From positions 38,215,786 to 38,279,785 of the forward strand of contig OZ024724.1 of assembly GCA_964016875.1 (NCBI GenBank): a stretch of 64,000 nt of DNA, in the 5' to 3' direction. The notes beneath the pieces are model-generated. The model saw only the letters and a program-made list of their open reading frames with translations. It made no database searches and had not been told where the DNA came from. Of the stretch, positions 34,611 through 45,528 are shown piece after piece; the stretch's first letter is position 1, and every line of letters begins with the position of its first letter. Position numbers and translations under genes: made by a program. This DNA comes from Fallopia convolvulus (taxonomy: Eukaryota > Streptophyta > Magnoliopsida > Caryophyllales > Polygonaceae).

Positions 34611-34667
34611 AAACTCTTGAATTCTATGATTTTTCTTACCTTGGCTGGAGGAGGTGCCACCTTCCAT

Positions 34668-34910
34668 TGTATTCCTAGGGTCGTGTTTTTTTTTTGCTCC
34701 TCCTCTCTGTTTTGAATTTTTTGTTCATGTCAATATTATAATTGAACAAAAAAAATACAAAATTACTAACTTTATTTATAAAAAAATTGGAGCATTTTGA
34801 GTTACCTCTGGTTTGATGTGTATTATCATCACCCAAAATCTTCATTGTGCCTCTAGATAGTTGCAGTTCCTTGGTAACTTTACATATGAAATACAACAAA
34901 TCAGAAGAAT
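34668..34910 (-). other. Upstream exon candidate of the Ulp1-like gene, cut by copia copy B
   Basis: On the minus strand a short ATG frame (MKILGDDNTHQTR) ends at a donor near 34806 (CCAGAG|GTAACT), and an acceptor AAAACAG lies near 34711. A homopolymer A run breaks the frame before 34667, so the true start is uncertain. The sequence is cut at 34910 by the copia LTR. Confidence 0.35.
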
Positions 34911-35969
34911 TGTTGGATCGTAAACCGTTAGCAAAGAGCTTGGGAACTGGCAATTAAGCTGTTCCCAAGGCAGTGGAAGTAAACAGTTCGCAAGTATTAA
35001 AGACAGTAAAGAACGCAGTTCCCGTATAGAGGAACCCCACTACAACCAACTAGTTGTATGGGTAAACCTCTACCTCCGCTTGGAGGATTTTGAATGACTT
35101 ACTTATATTGATTGCTTTATTCCTTAGTTACAACAGCCGGATCCACACTTCTCTATTCCTACGAGTTCTACCTAACTCTAGCAACACTAGTGAATCCTCT
35201 CAACTGAGTTCCTAAGCTCACAACAACAAAATACAAGTAACTCAAACCTTACACCGACTTCTCAGTTCCCTTGCTCCTGGGAACTTCGGCTTCGCCGTCG
35301 TCGAGATCAAACACTCGCCGCTGGGGACTTCTCTTCTTTCTTCTTTCTTTTCTTTGGTGTGGGTATTTGTGAGTTCTGGGAGAAGTACTCAATCCAAGTA
35401 CTATTCATTTGGCTTTATAGTACAGGTGTGCTTGGGCAATGGCATCTTTCATCTGTGTCCGAAATGCCCTTTGCTTGATGCCTAAGCTGTACTTTCTTCA
35501 CATGTGACTTTGGTTTGAACTAGGTCAACTTCTTGGATCAACCGGACCGTTGGATCACTCGTGACAGTCTGATGCGCAGACTGTTCCTTCGGGCTGTCCA
35601 AGACAGGATCCCGCGATTTGCGCTGAACGGTCTTGTCCTCACATGTGAGTTCCCATTTAATGGGAACTGTCTTCTTCAGAGTTCCCTTGAGGAAACTCTT
35701 CATCGTTGTAAGCTTGTGTTCTCTTGAACGTTTCTGGGAGTTCTCATTACATGGGAAATTTCCTCTTCAGAGTTCCCTTGATGAGAACTCTTCATTTTGG
35801 GCTCTTGTGGCTTTTGGTCATTCATGGGAGTTCTTGGCTGGACCTGCGTTCCTTAGAAATACTTGAAAAAACCACATTAGTTTCTCATGGTGTTTGTCAT
35901 TATCAAAACTCGGAAAATAGCATCGTTGATCCGTTGTTTAGAACCAGAGGTCCCAACAACATCCCAACA
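34911..35969 (-). repeat. 3' LTR of copia copy B
   Basis: It carries a minus-strand TATAAA (35414-35419), the palindrome AGTTCCCATT...AATGGGAACT (35648-35668) and several weaker GAGTTCCC/GGGAACTC inverted pairs at 35675-35800. Confidence 0.95.
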
Positions 35970-35983
35970 ATTTCCCCCTTTTT
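35970..35983 (-). other. Polypurine tract of copia copy B
   Basis: On the minus strand AAAAAGGGGGAAAT immediately precedes the 3' LTR. Confidence 0.9.
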
Positions 35984-36370
35984 GATGATGACAAACCCAT
36001 CACAAAATAATCTAGTATTTCAATGAATGATATGCGAATGAGTTCCTAAGTATGATTCTGGGGAGTCACTTCTAGTGAAACACTTAGATTGGGGAACCAC
36101 TTCTGGTGAAACACTTAGATCGTTCTTAGCTTTTTATGCAATAGTTCCCCCTTAGCTTATGCATGTTCTGTGATAACTTAAACTTTTAACTCATCTCGCA
36201 TTTTTTGTCTTTCCCCTTTTTGACATCATCGAAAACAAGCAATGCAATAATAAGGAAGAGAGGAACACGCAATCAAACTAAAAGCCAATTCATTACTTAA
36301 GAAATATGTACAAGGGAACACAAGTACATTTTGTGGGTAAATTTGGATTAAGGGAAAAATAAAGGAGAGA
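35984..36370 (-). other. Sequence between third ORF and polypurine tract of copy B
   Basis: Non-coding. Contains a ~39-bp tandem repeat (GGGGAACCACTTCTGGTGAA-like, 36059-36120) and a second TTTTTGAC/CCCCTTTTTGACATC purine tract on the minus strand near 36214-36224, a common Sirevirus feature. Confidence 0.6.
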
Positions 36371-38704
36371 TCATGGGGCTGCGGGGAACAGGGCATCGCA
36401 GAGACGTGTCAGGACTTGTGTGAGCTTTTCTTGTCCCCTGGCCAACGTTGCTTGGTCCCTGGCAATCTGATCGAGGGTGTTGGCAATGCGGAGCAACACT
36501 TGAGAGTTTCCCTCTTCACCAGACTCCAGTTGAGCCGTTTCCTCTACAGGCTCAAAGTGCCTCATCTTCTGGACAACTGAAATGTCCAGTTCCCTTGCAA
36601 GCACAATTTCTTCCTTAGAGGCGTCGTAGAGACCCTCTTTTTGTAGCAGCTTCTTGATCAGCCCAGAGTAGGGAAGAGAATGGGACTTGGAAGCCATACA
36701 CTTCTCCATATGCCCAAGTATGATTCTGGGAAGGTTGATGGGCTTCTTGAGGAGGAAGTGATAGAGGATGATGGCATCGGGGATATTGACGACCAGACGC
36801 TTCTCTTGGCGAGGGATCACCATATTGATGATGAATTGATGAGCAAGCTTGGCGACGAGGGACAGATGATGAGTCGAAGGCACTTTAGTGGGAACTCGGC
36901 CCTAAAAAATGGTGTTGTACACCTCGGCGCTGTTGAAGTCGCCCCAGAGCTTGTTGGGCAACTCGCTGAGTCCTTGAACTGGGACCTGGAGCTGAAGGCG
37001 GATTGTGGACGTAGTGAATATAAACTCGTCGCCTTTGTGGGAGAGAGTTCCCTTAGTGTCGTCATTGTTTATGATGAAGTTGTTGTAGAATTGACGCACT
37101 TGGGAGGGATCGACACTCACAACTTCATTGCAAAGGTTCTCCCAGCCCTGGGCCTTGATTAGGTCCCACAGTTCCCCTAGGCCGTTGTTGTTGAGCACTT
37201 CTTTAGAAATTATTAGTGGGGGGAGGAGCTTCCGGCGTTCATCGACAAGGTACCTTGTTGATGAAGTTCCCTTCCCCTTCTTTGTGGTGCTCTTGGAAGT
37301 GTTCCCCCTAGAGACCGTGCGAGGTCCTTTCTGCTGAGGGGGTGCAGCCGCTTCAATCATCAGCACACGTTCCCTTGGAGGATGGGAACCCGTGGACACC
37401 ACCATTTGGTGTCCAGGTGTTGGGATCTGTGCTGGCTCATTAGCAGCTGGAGCCTCTTCTTCTTCGACCTAATCATTGGAGGTCCCTTCTTCCTCTGAGG
37501 AGCTTGAGCCCTCCTCGTCATCTTCATGATGACTTGTACTTGCCCCAGCACCAACAGCTGGTACTGGGTCCCTTTTCTCCGTGGGCTCTTCAAGAGCCAC
37601 CTTCTCTGGGGATTTGGTCCCTTGGTCAGTTGTTGCTTCAGTGGGGACCCCGTTGAGCTCATCCTCGACAGCCTTGAGCTGAGCCTCCTCCTCTACAGTT
37701 CCCAAGATGGGAGGAGGAAGGTCCTTGTTTATCAACCCGAGGGCAACGGACAGAGGAAGGTCATCGTCGTACGAAGTGAGGACGACGGCAGTTTTGGAGG
37801 GAGAGAGAGAAGGAAGTTTTGTGGTTGTTGGAGATATGGTGGAAGAAGGGATAGAAGAGGAGAGAGGGGTAGAAGGGGGAAGAAGGGTGGAGAGTTGTGT
37901 AGAAGGGGGAAGAGGAGTGGATGTGGGAACCTGGGGAGTAGTGGTCCCCGAGGCAGGAGGAGGAGTCTTCTGAGGTGAAGATGGAGTTCCCTCTGTCGTA
38001 GGAACATAGGGGGGAGGTGGAGGAGTCTTTTGCTTTGGGGGAGGCTTGGGAGGTCCCTCTATCATCACAGGAGGAGAGATGGAGGAAGAGGGAAGTTGGC
38101 TTTGAGATTTGGAGGTCCCTCTATCATCATAGGAGGAGAGATGGAGGAAAGGAGAAAAGATGACGGGTGGTTTCTCCACACAAGAATCCTCCTTGGAGCA
38201 GTGGAGATATTCTTCGAATTTGTAATGGGGCTTCTTCTTGGGCTCCGAGAAGTCGGAAACCTCAACGTGTTTGCGTTTTTTGGATTTAGAGGGATCTTTG
38301 GAGTGTTTGGATTTTTTGCAGTGTTTGGATTTTGATCGGTCATTGGATGAGCGGCGCTTTTTGGATGAATGGTGGTGTTTGGATTTCTTGGGCTTCTCGT
38401 TGAGAGAGGGACGAGCATCTCCGAAACTGTCAACAATGACAGTGCCGGAGGAGATGTTGGTGGATGAAGGAGGAGGAATGGATTCGGAGGAGGTGGCGGA
38501 AGAGGATGTCCAAGCCAAAGATTCGTCGGCCGGAGGAGGAGGTGGTAAGAAGGGACATACTTGACGGTAGAGCCCTTCGATGAGGACGTCTTTCATGACT
38601 GGGTCTTGCTCTTTCTCAATCTCTTTCAATTGAGAGATGAAGAGAATTCTGGGGTTTGCAAGCACCCAAGCTTTGATCTGGGCAAAGGTGTGTTGAGTGG
38701 CCAT
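36371..38704 (-). pseudogene. Third (env-position) ORF of copia copy B, Transposase_32-like domain
   Basis: From ATG at 38704 one frame runs about 777 codons to 36371, interrupted only by two in-frame TAG codons (37471-37469 and 36904-36902). Layout: a conserved N-terminal block (MATQHTFAQIKAW...EGLY...FLPPPPPA), a long Pro/Ser/Lys-rich region with SKHSKDPSKSKKRKH basic repeats, and a globular C-terminal region (37290-36550: LVDERRKLLPPLIISKEVL...GWENLC...VRQFYNNF...IILGHMEKC). The globular part resembles the putative plant transposon protein domain (Transposase_32 type) that also resembles Athila ORFs. A short coiled coil ends the protein. Its place matches the env-like ORF of Sireviruses, but I see no clear signal peptide or membrane helix. 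Role unknown. Confidence 0.7.
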
Positions 38705-39459
38705 TTTAGAAGGATTTGGGAAAGAGAGAAGGTTTTGGAAGTTTTCTTGAAAAGGGAGTGAAAGGGATGTGGAGAAGAAGAATGACAGAGGGTGAAGACG
38801 GAATAAGGGCCCAAAATGGCAAATTAGGGTTTTAAGGAGAGAAAGGGGGAAGGGTAGAAAGGGAAGTGGAAGAGCCTCGGTAACCGTTGCCCAATGAACG
38901 TGGGGCATCGTTTCAACTTCCGTAGCACGCCTCTTGACACGCGTCATGATCTTGAGGGAAGTCCGTTCAAAATTTGAATACTTGGCCCTTAATGCTTCAG
39001 AGCTTCTGACACAAAATCTCGCTTCCCAACTGACAGTTCATATTCTCAGACGAGTCCGCATTCCCTTGGTTCTGTATATCAGTTCCCATGATCGTACAAG
39101 GTCAGGGAGAGTGAAGTGGTTAGGGAAACTTCATACTCATGCTTTTGTGGGGCTAAGGAACTCAAAGGGAATCACACAATTTACAACTCGATAAAGGTGA
39201 AAACATTTGGGCTCATGAGAAGCGTTTGTCTGGTCCCTGGCTTAGGGTAAGTTTATGATCAACCGTCATAGTGGCTTGTAATGAGGGATAAAGGGAAATC
39301 TGGTTTATCATTTCAGGCCAAAATAATAAAGTTCCCTTGTACACATTTATCTTTAGACTAGTAATCAAGGCAAAGTGAAAGCAATATGTCCAAGTTCCCT
39401 ATCATGCATTCTTAGGAAAAACTAGTCAGGCATTGAGGGAGAGACAAACAGGGACTTGT
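38705..39459 (-). other. Spacer between pol and third ORF of copy B
   Basis: Non-coding, homologous to 812-1569. It may hold a leader or splice acceptor for expression of the third ORF. Confidence 0.6.
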
Positions 39460-42400
39460 TTAGTTTAGAGTTATCATCCCTAGAAGCATTCGAAAACGCT
39501 GGTAGGGACGTCTGTATAAAGCTTTGGTGAGAATGTCCGCAATTTGCTCTTCAGTTCTACAGTGTTCCATCTAGATGTTCCCACTTTCAACATTGTCGCG
39601 TAGAAAGTGATGCCTTATGTCTATATGCTTAGTTCTAGAATGATGCACATGATTTTTGGAAATGTTTATGACATTAGTATTATCACAAAGTATGGGAACT
39701 GGGCCAAAAGACATACCGTAATCTTGGAGTTGTGACTTAAGCCATAGAACTTGAGAACAACACGATGCGGCAGCCACATATTCTGCTTCAGCTGTGGAGA
39801 GTGCCACTGAGTTTTGCTTTTTAGATCCCCACGAAACTAAGCATGACCCTAGGAACTGTGCTATTCCTGATGTGCTCTTTCTATCAACCAAGTGCCCTGC
39901 AAAATCAGCATTTGTGTATGCAATGAGCCCAAGGGAACTGTTCCTTGGATCCCAGAGGCACAAGTTATCGTTCCCTTTGAGGTACCTGAAAATCCTATTC
40001 AACTCTTTCAAGTGTGATTCCTTAGGGTTAGTTTGAAAACGGGCACAAAGACATACGGAGAACATGATATCATGCCTACTAGCTGTTAAGTAGAGAAGGG
40101 ACCCAATCATACCTCGATAATTTCTTTGGTCCACACTTATACCTGTTTCATCCGCATTTAACCTTGAATTTGGTGAGATGGGAGTGTCGATGGGCTTGGA
40201 GTGTTCCATCCCATACTTCACGAGCATTTCTCTGATGTATTTCTGTTGATGAATTCTTGTTCCCTCCTTGGTTTGAGATATTTGAAGTCCCAAGAAGAAC
40301 GTGAGTTCCCCAATGAGGCTCATCTCAAATTCACTGCTCATGAGGTCCTTAAATTTCTCTACAAGAGTTTCGTTAGTTGCTCCAAACACAATGTCATCAA
40401 CGTATACTTGCACAATCAAAATGTCTTTAGACTCTTTCTTTAAAAACAAAGTCTTGTCTATGGAACCTCGAAGGTATCCATGGGACAAGAGGAATTGAGC
40501 AAACATGTCATACCAAGCTCGGGGAGCTTGTTTGAGTCCATAGAGAGCCCTCTCCAGGAAGTAGACATGGTTGGGTAGCTTCTCATCTTCGAATCCTGGG
40601 GGTTGAGCTACGTATACTTCTTCCTTGAGATGTCCATTGAGAAAGGCTGTTTTCACATCCATTTGATAGAGTTTGAATCCCTTGTGAGCAGCATAGGCAA
40701 TTAAGAGTCTGATGGCCTCGATCCTGGCAACTGGTGCGAAGGTCTCATCGTAATCAATTCCTTCCTCTTGCCTGTAGCCTTGTGCCACCAGTCTTTCCTT
40801 GTTCCTTGCTACGACACCAGTATCATCAAGCTTGTTCCTGAAGACCCATCGAGTTCCTATGATGTTCTTGTTCTTGGGTCTGGGAACTAGCTTCCAAACT
40901 TTGTTCCTTTCGAATTGGTGGAGCTCTTCTTGCATAGCTTGGATCCAGTCTGGGTCCTTCAAGGCTTCCTTGATGTCCTTGGGTTCCATCAATGAAACAA
41001 ATGCGTTAAAAGCACAAAAGTTATTGAGAGAGGAATGAGTTTGTACACCTTTGTCATAAGGAGAGATGATGTTCTCAATGGGGTGGTCCTTCCTTTGCTG
41101 AAAGTTTCTTGTACGAGTGGGTTCCATTGCAATTGTGTCATCCTCAGTAGAGGCTTCTTTTTCATGGGAACACTCATCTTCGGCTTCTTCATTAAGTGTT
41201 TCTTCAGAAATTCCTAGCAAGATCCCTCTTTGTTCCCCCTGAACACTTGATTCTGGCAGGGTATTGTCTTGGGGAACAAGAGAGTTGGAGGTGTCTTGAA
41301 GTTCTTTTGAGGAGGGAACTTCGAGGGAAATTTGATCAGTGAAAGTTGAATCTCCTTCGTTGTTCCCTGGTTGTGGGATGTTGCTGGCACTTGGATAGTC
41401 TTCATCTCTTTTCCTTGGCTCATCATCATCGTCATCATCATCTTCTTGTCTGACCAGCTTGAACAGAGTTCCCTTCCCTTGGGTCTCTGTTCCCAACTTT
41501 AAGGATTTTTCATTGAAGACGACATGGATGCTTTCTTCTATCTTCTTGGTCCTCTTGTTGAAAACCCTGTAAGCCTTGCTTTGAGATGAGTTTCCCAGGA
41601 AGATCCCTTCATCGCTTCTGGGGTCGAATTTTCCAAGGTTGTCTTTGCCATTGTTGTGGACAAAGCACGTGCAACCAAATGTCCTTAAGTGGGAGATGTT
41701 TGGTTTTCTCCCTTTGATGAGCTCGTAGGACGTCTTGTTGATCAAGGGCCTTGTCATGGCTCGGTTCAAGATGTACGTAGCTGTGGAGATGGCTTCGGCC
41801 CAGAAATACTCAAGAACTCCACTTTCAAGCAACATGGTCCTGGTCATGTCCTCCAAGGTCCTGTTCTTTCTCTCGACAACTCCATTTTGATGAGGAGTGC
41901 AAGGAGCTGAGAAATTGTGAGAGATCCCATTTTTGTCACAGAAGTTTAGGAACTCTGAGTTTTGAAACTCAGTTCCGTGATCAGATCTGATTGCTTTCAG
42001 TTTTAGCCCCAAGCTTACTTCTGTTCTTTTGATGAAAGGCTCGAATTCTTCAAATGCTTGTGATTTTGCCTTCAAGAAAATAACCTAGGTGAATTTTGAA
42101 AAATCATCAATTAAAACATACATGTACCTTTTTCAACCATAGATGGCCGTTCTCATGGGACCACAGAGATCCATGTGAATTAGCTCTAAGGGCCTAGTTG
42201 TGCTTACCACCTTCTTGGGTTTGAAGAAGTTCCTGGTCTGTTTCCCTCGAACACATGCTTCACACATTTTGACTCCTTCGAGATTGATCCGTGGAAGACC
42301 AATGACCAGATCCTGTAGATAAAGCTTCAGGATTTGATTTACACCTGCATGTCCCAGTCTTCGGTGCCAGAGTTCCGTGTCATCTTGGGAACTCGCAAGG

Positions 42401-42800
42401 CACAGCTTCATCGGTGGTTCAAAGTCTGTATCCACCACATACACATTGTTGTATCTTCTTCCTCTCAGAATCACTTTGTTGGTCTTCTTGTTGATGACGA
42501 GGCATTCTTCTAAGTCGAAGTGACGATGTTGTTCCCTTGATCACACATCTGGAAGACACTCAAAAGATTGTATCCCAGATCCTTTACCAAATTTACGTTG
42601 CTAACTTTGATAGATCAATTGAGCAACACTTCTCCTTTTCCAATAACTTCTCCCGTGTTTTTGTGCCAAATGAGACGTGGCCTCCTTCGGCATCAGTGTG
42701 GAGTGAGATGAGGATATCTTTGTTTCCTGTCATGTGGTTCGAGCATCCGCTATCTATGAACCATGTATTGTTCCCTCCCACTGCCACCTCACTGGGTTGT
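39460..42800 (-). pseudogene. pol: Copia pol of copy B (protease, integrase, RT, RNase H), nearly intact
   Basis: Protease IDSGCSNHMTG near 42760-42725; integrase zinc finger LGHAGVNQ...CEACVRGK (42370-42240); integrase core HMDLCGPM, SDHGTEFQN, NGVVERKNRTLEDM (42190-41830); acidic linker with the chromatin-targeting position typical of Sirevirus integrases; RT with ARNKERLVAQGYRQEEG and VYVDDIVFGAT (40900-40360); RNase H STAEAEYVAA and HIDIRHHFLRD (39790-39590). Breaks: a 1-bp loss near 42671, TGA near 42617, another shift near 42515, TGA and TAG near 42137 and 42090, and TAG at 39571. From 42075 to 39571 it is open for 834 codons. Confidence 0.92.
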
Positions 42801-43765
42801 TCCCCAGTGGTTTCTCCTATTGCCATTCCGCACATGTCTGGGAGTGCCCATGACTCGGGATCTTCATCCTCATTATCGCTCTTGGTGGCGATGTAGGCCT
42901 TTTTTCTTTGCTTCCGGTCGTCAGATCCCTGTGGACATTCCTTAGCGAAGTGTCCTTTCTTGTTGCACTTGTAGCATGTTACTTCCGAGAGGTCCTTTTC
43001 TGCGGGTTTTCTTTGGGAACTTTGTCCTTTTCCCCAGTTCCCACTGTTCTTTTTGAGCTTTCCTTTGTAGAAGTTCCGAAGAGCTTTAGTCACGAGAACT
43101 AGCTCCTCATCCTCTTCTTCTTCGGAGTCTTCGTATTGTTCTTGAGTTGACTTCAGCATCTTCTCAATTTTGAGTGAGATCCCTTGATGTGCTCTCTTCT
43201 GTTCCTTATCATCGACCTTTCTCTTCTCGTGTCCCACTAGCTTTCCGAACACTTGATGGAGCTGGAGAGTTCTATTTTTTGGATTCTCCTTGAACATTGT
43301 TCTCTCGTTTGCCCATTCTCTAGTAAGTCCGTTAAAGAGCTGTTGGACCTTCATTTTGTGGGTGATTTCTTCTTTGGTGATCCCCAAACCTTCCATTTTG
43401 GTGCAAAGTCCTTCAAATCGGGACTAATAGCTATTAACCGACTCTCCAATCTCCATTTGGAAGTTGAAGAACTCCCGTCTTGCATTCATCTAAAGATCTT
43501 CTCGGAGATCTGAGTTCCCAACGTGCATTTGTTGTATAGCTTCCCACATTTCCTTGGCTGTGTCAAGGTTTGCTACCCTGTCACAGTCTTGAACGCACAT
43601 GGACCTCTTTAGGTACTGTTTGGCCTTGTAGTTGGCTTCCATGCACTTGTATTCGTTGGGTCCCCTCTCGATTACACACCAGGCTTGGAAGTCCTGGCCA
43701 CGCATCCAGTCCTTCATATCGCGTTGCCAGCTTTCAAATCTTCCAGCAATAAGCCTCGGAGCCAT
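42801..43765 (-). pseudogene. gag: Sirevirus-type gag of copy B, single knuckle
   Basis: ATG at 43765 starts MAPRLIAGRFESWQ, with the capsid block GPNEYKCMEANYKAKQYL...EMWEAIQQMH. Two TAG codons (about 43489 and 43425) interrupt it. Then ELVLVTKALRNFYKGKLKKN and one CCHC knuckle (CYKCNKKGHFAKECP, about 42970-42930) follow, and the frame passes directly through GEQPSEV into the protease. The coiled coil and second knuckle of copy A are missing at an exact GT-AG junction near 42787. The N-terminal 40 residues differ from copy A, which is truncated there. Confidence 0.9.
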
Positions 43766-43801
43766 CTTATACCTGCGATGCTAACACGAATCTAGACCTG
43801 A

Positions 43802-43817
43802 CCAGGCTTTGATACCA
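43802..43817 (-). other. Primer-binding site of copia copy B
   Basis: On the minus strand TGGTATCAAAGCCTGG, two bases after the 5' LTR. It corresponds to initiator tRNA-Met with minor changes. Confidence 0.9.
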
Positions 43818-43819
43818 AT

Positions 43820-44879
43820 TGTTGGATCGTAAACCGTTAGCAAAGAGCTTGGGAACTGGCAATTAAGTTGTTCCCAAGGCAGCGGAAGTAAACAGTTCGC
43901 AAGTATTAAAGACTAGTAAAGAACGAAGTTCCCTTGTAGAGGAACCCCACTACAACCAACTAGTTGTATGGGTAAACCTCTACCTCCGCTTGGAGGATTT
44001 TGAATGACTTACTTATATTGATTGCTTTGTTCCTTAGTTACAACAGCCGGATCCACACTTCTCTGTTCCTACGAGTTCTACCTAACTCTAACAACACTAG
44101 TGAATCCTCTCAACTGAGTTCCTAAGCTCAAAACAAAAAAATACAAGTAACTCAAACCTTACACCGACTTCTCAGTTCCCTTGCTCCTGGGAACTTCAGC
44201 TTCGCCGTCGTCGATATCAAACACTCGCCGCCGGGGACTTCTCTTCTTTCTTCTTTCTTTTCTTTGGTGTGGGTATTTGTGAGTTCTGGGAGAAGTACTC
44301 AATCCGAGTACTATTCATTTGGCTTTATAGTCCAGGTGTGCTTGGGCAATGTCATCTTTCATTTGTTTCCAAAATGCCCTTTGCTTGATGCCCAAGCTGT
44401 ACTTTCTTCACATGTGACTGTGGTTTGAACTAGGTCAACTCCTTGGATCAATCGGACCGTTGGATCACTCGTGACAGTCTGATGCGCAGACTGTTCCTTC
44501 GGGCTGTCTAAGACAGGATCCCGCGATTTGCGCTGAACGGTCTTGTCCTCACATGTGAGTTCCCATTTAATGGGAACTATCTTCTTTAGAGTTCCCTTAA
44601 GGAAACTCTTCATCGTTGTAAGCTTGTGTTCTCTTGAACGTTTCTGGGAGTTCCCATTGCATGGGAACTTTCCTCTTCATATTTTCCTTGATGAGAACTC
44701 TTCATTGTGGGCTCCTGTGGCTTTTGGTCATTCATGGGAGTTCTTGGCTGGACCTGCGTTCCTTAGAAATACTTGAACAAACCACATTAGTTCCTCATGG
44801 TGTTTGTCATTATCAAAACTCGGAAAATAGCATCGTTGATCCGTTGTTTAGAACCAGAGGTCCCAACAACATCCCAGCA
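43820..44879 (-). repeat. 5' LTR of copia copy B
   Basis: Same structure as the 3' LTR: minus-strand TATAAA at 44324-44329, palindrome at 44558-44578, and a second palindrome AGTTCCCAT...ATGGGAACT at 44649-44669 that has decayed in the 3' LTR. Confidence 0.95.
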
Positions 44880-45528
44880 AGAATGACCAAGTATTCAAGA
44901 AAAAAATAGCATAAATTGAACTCATAAAGTTGATAGATTTGTAACTTAATGGCTAAAGTTGACAGATTCTCATCACGTGCGTTCTAAACCAATAGTTAAA
45001 TCATGTATCCTTGTATGAAAATAAGATGCTGAAGACAATTCACAACAATGCAAACTAATTCATGTATCCTTGCATGAATTAAGGTGCTAACAACATTGCA
45101 CAATAAGGCAAACTGAATATTTAATGTATGCACATAAACCCTTTGTTATTGAGATCAATTTGTAGCAACTGCATTGCAAGAAGTAACATCTGTACAAAAA
45201 TTCATTTGCATCCTATTAAACAGCAAAGCTTCATAGCATTAACATTTAAATCAAACCTAGATAATACTAAGCTTTTTGAATTTGAGTGGTCCGAAATCAA
45301 TCAACTAAAAGTAGCATATTCCATGTATAATGCTAGTAGTAATTGTCATCAGTCTCTTAACTACACATGCAAATACGCAATGGTTATGTTTTTATCTTCA
45401 CACATCATGAAATTTACACTACTGTAGAAATAAAACTAATTGAGACAATCAGGACTAGTTCCTTATACTATCATTTGTTTCAAATATTGTAAATGAGCTA
45501 ATGATAGTTGCAGAAGAGGATTATTGAA
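44880..45528. other. Right flank of copy B, possibly the end of the Mutator-like element
   Basis: AT-rich. It continues the sequence interrupted at 34910. An imperfect ~60-bp duplication (CATGTATCCTTGYATGAA) occupies about 45003-45115. No gene seen. Confidence 0.45.

Larger units (their letters stand above)
29637..34667 (-). pseudogene. Transposon Ulp1-fold (C48-like) protein, multi-exon, decayed
   Basis: Exons inferred from GT-AG sites: 34667-34640, 34236-33532, 33410-33168, 32729 to about 31862, about 31830-31630, 30849-30678, about 30617-30504, 30415-30272 and 29975-29637. The N-terminal domain (SIGFGHLLSFEVSDLP...VHDVFGIPLGG) is the type found at the start of plant transposon Ulp1-like proteins. 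A long acidic middle follows (with a duplicated KQVGEEKKVEKE), then the Ulp1 C-terminal fold (DMRHFETYMG). Where the protease has DCG, this reads VKGG, and PIILNNETYFVES replaces the usual NNHW...VDL block, so His, Asp and Cys all appear lost. Stops at 33968, 32640 and near 31775 and a frameshift near 32350 disable it. Confidence 0.8.
25411..34910. mobile_element. Mutator-like element with convergent FAR1-type transposase and Ulp1-fold genes
   Basis: The plus-strand gene (25470-28094) is a FAR1-like transposase and the minus-strand gene (29637-34667) an Ulp1-fold protein; their 3' ends face each other. Mutator-like elements carrying an Ulp1-type gene (Kaonashi-like) are known in plants. Introns of both genes and the 3' flank of the first are filled with TGCACTTTT motifs, which begin at about 25418 and end near 34600, marking the element's extent. 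Terminal inverted repeats were not identified. Copia copy B inserted at 34910/44880, so the right end of this element probably continues after 44880. Confidence 0.65.
34911..44879 (-). mobile_element. Complete Sirevirus-type Ty1/copia element (copy B)
   Basis: 9,969 bp flanked by the perfect 5-bp duplication AGAAT (34906-34910 and 44880-44884). LTRs have TGTTGG...CCAACA-type ends. Minus-strand order: 5' LTR (43820-44879), primer site, gag, pol, spacer, third ORF, polypurine tract, 3' LTR (34911-35969). By eye the LTRs differ at about 2-3 % of positions, so the insertion is fairly young. It inserted next to the Ulp1-like gene. Several stops and frameshifts in gag-pol mean it is no longer autonomous. 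Confidence 0.95.

Noticed and set aside
37526..37978. Gly/Arg-rich plus-strand ORF
   Set aside because: It is the reverse of the proline-rich part of the third copia ORF.
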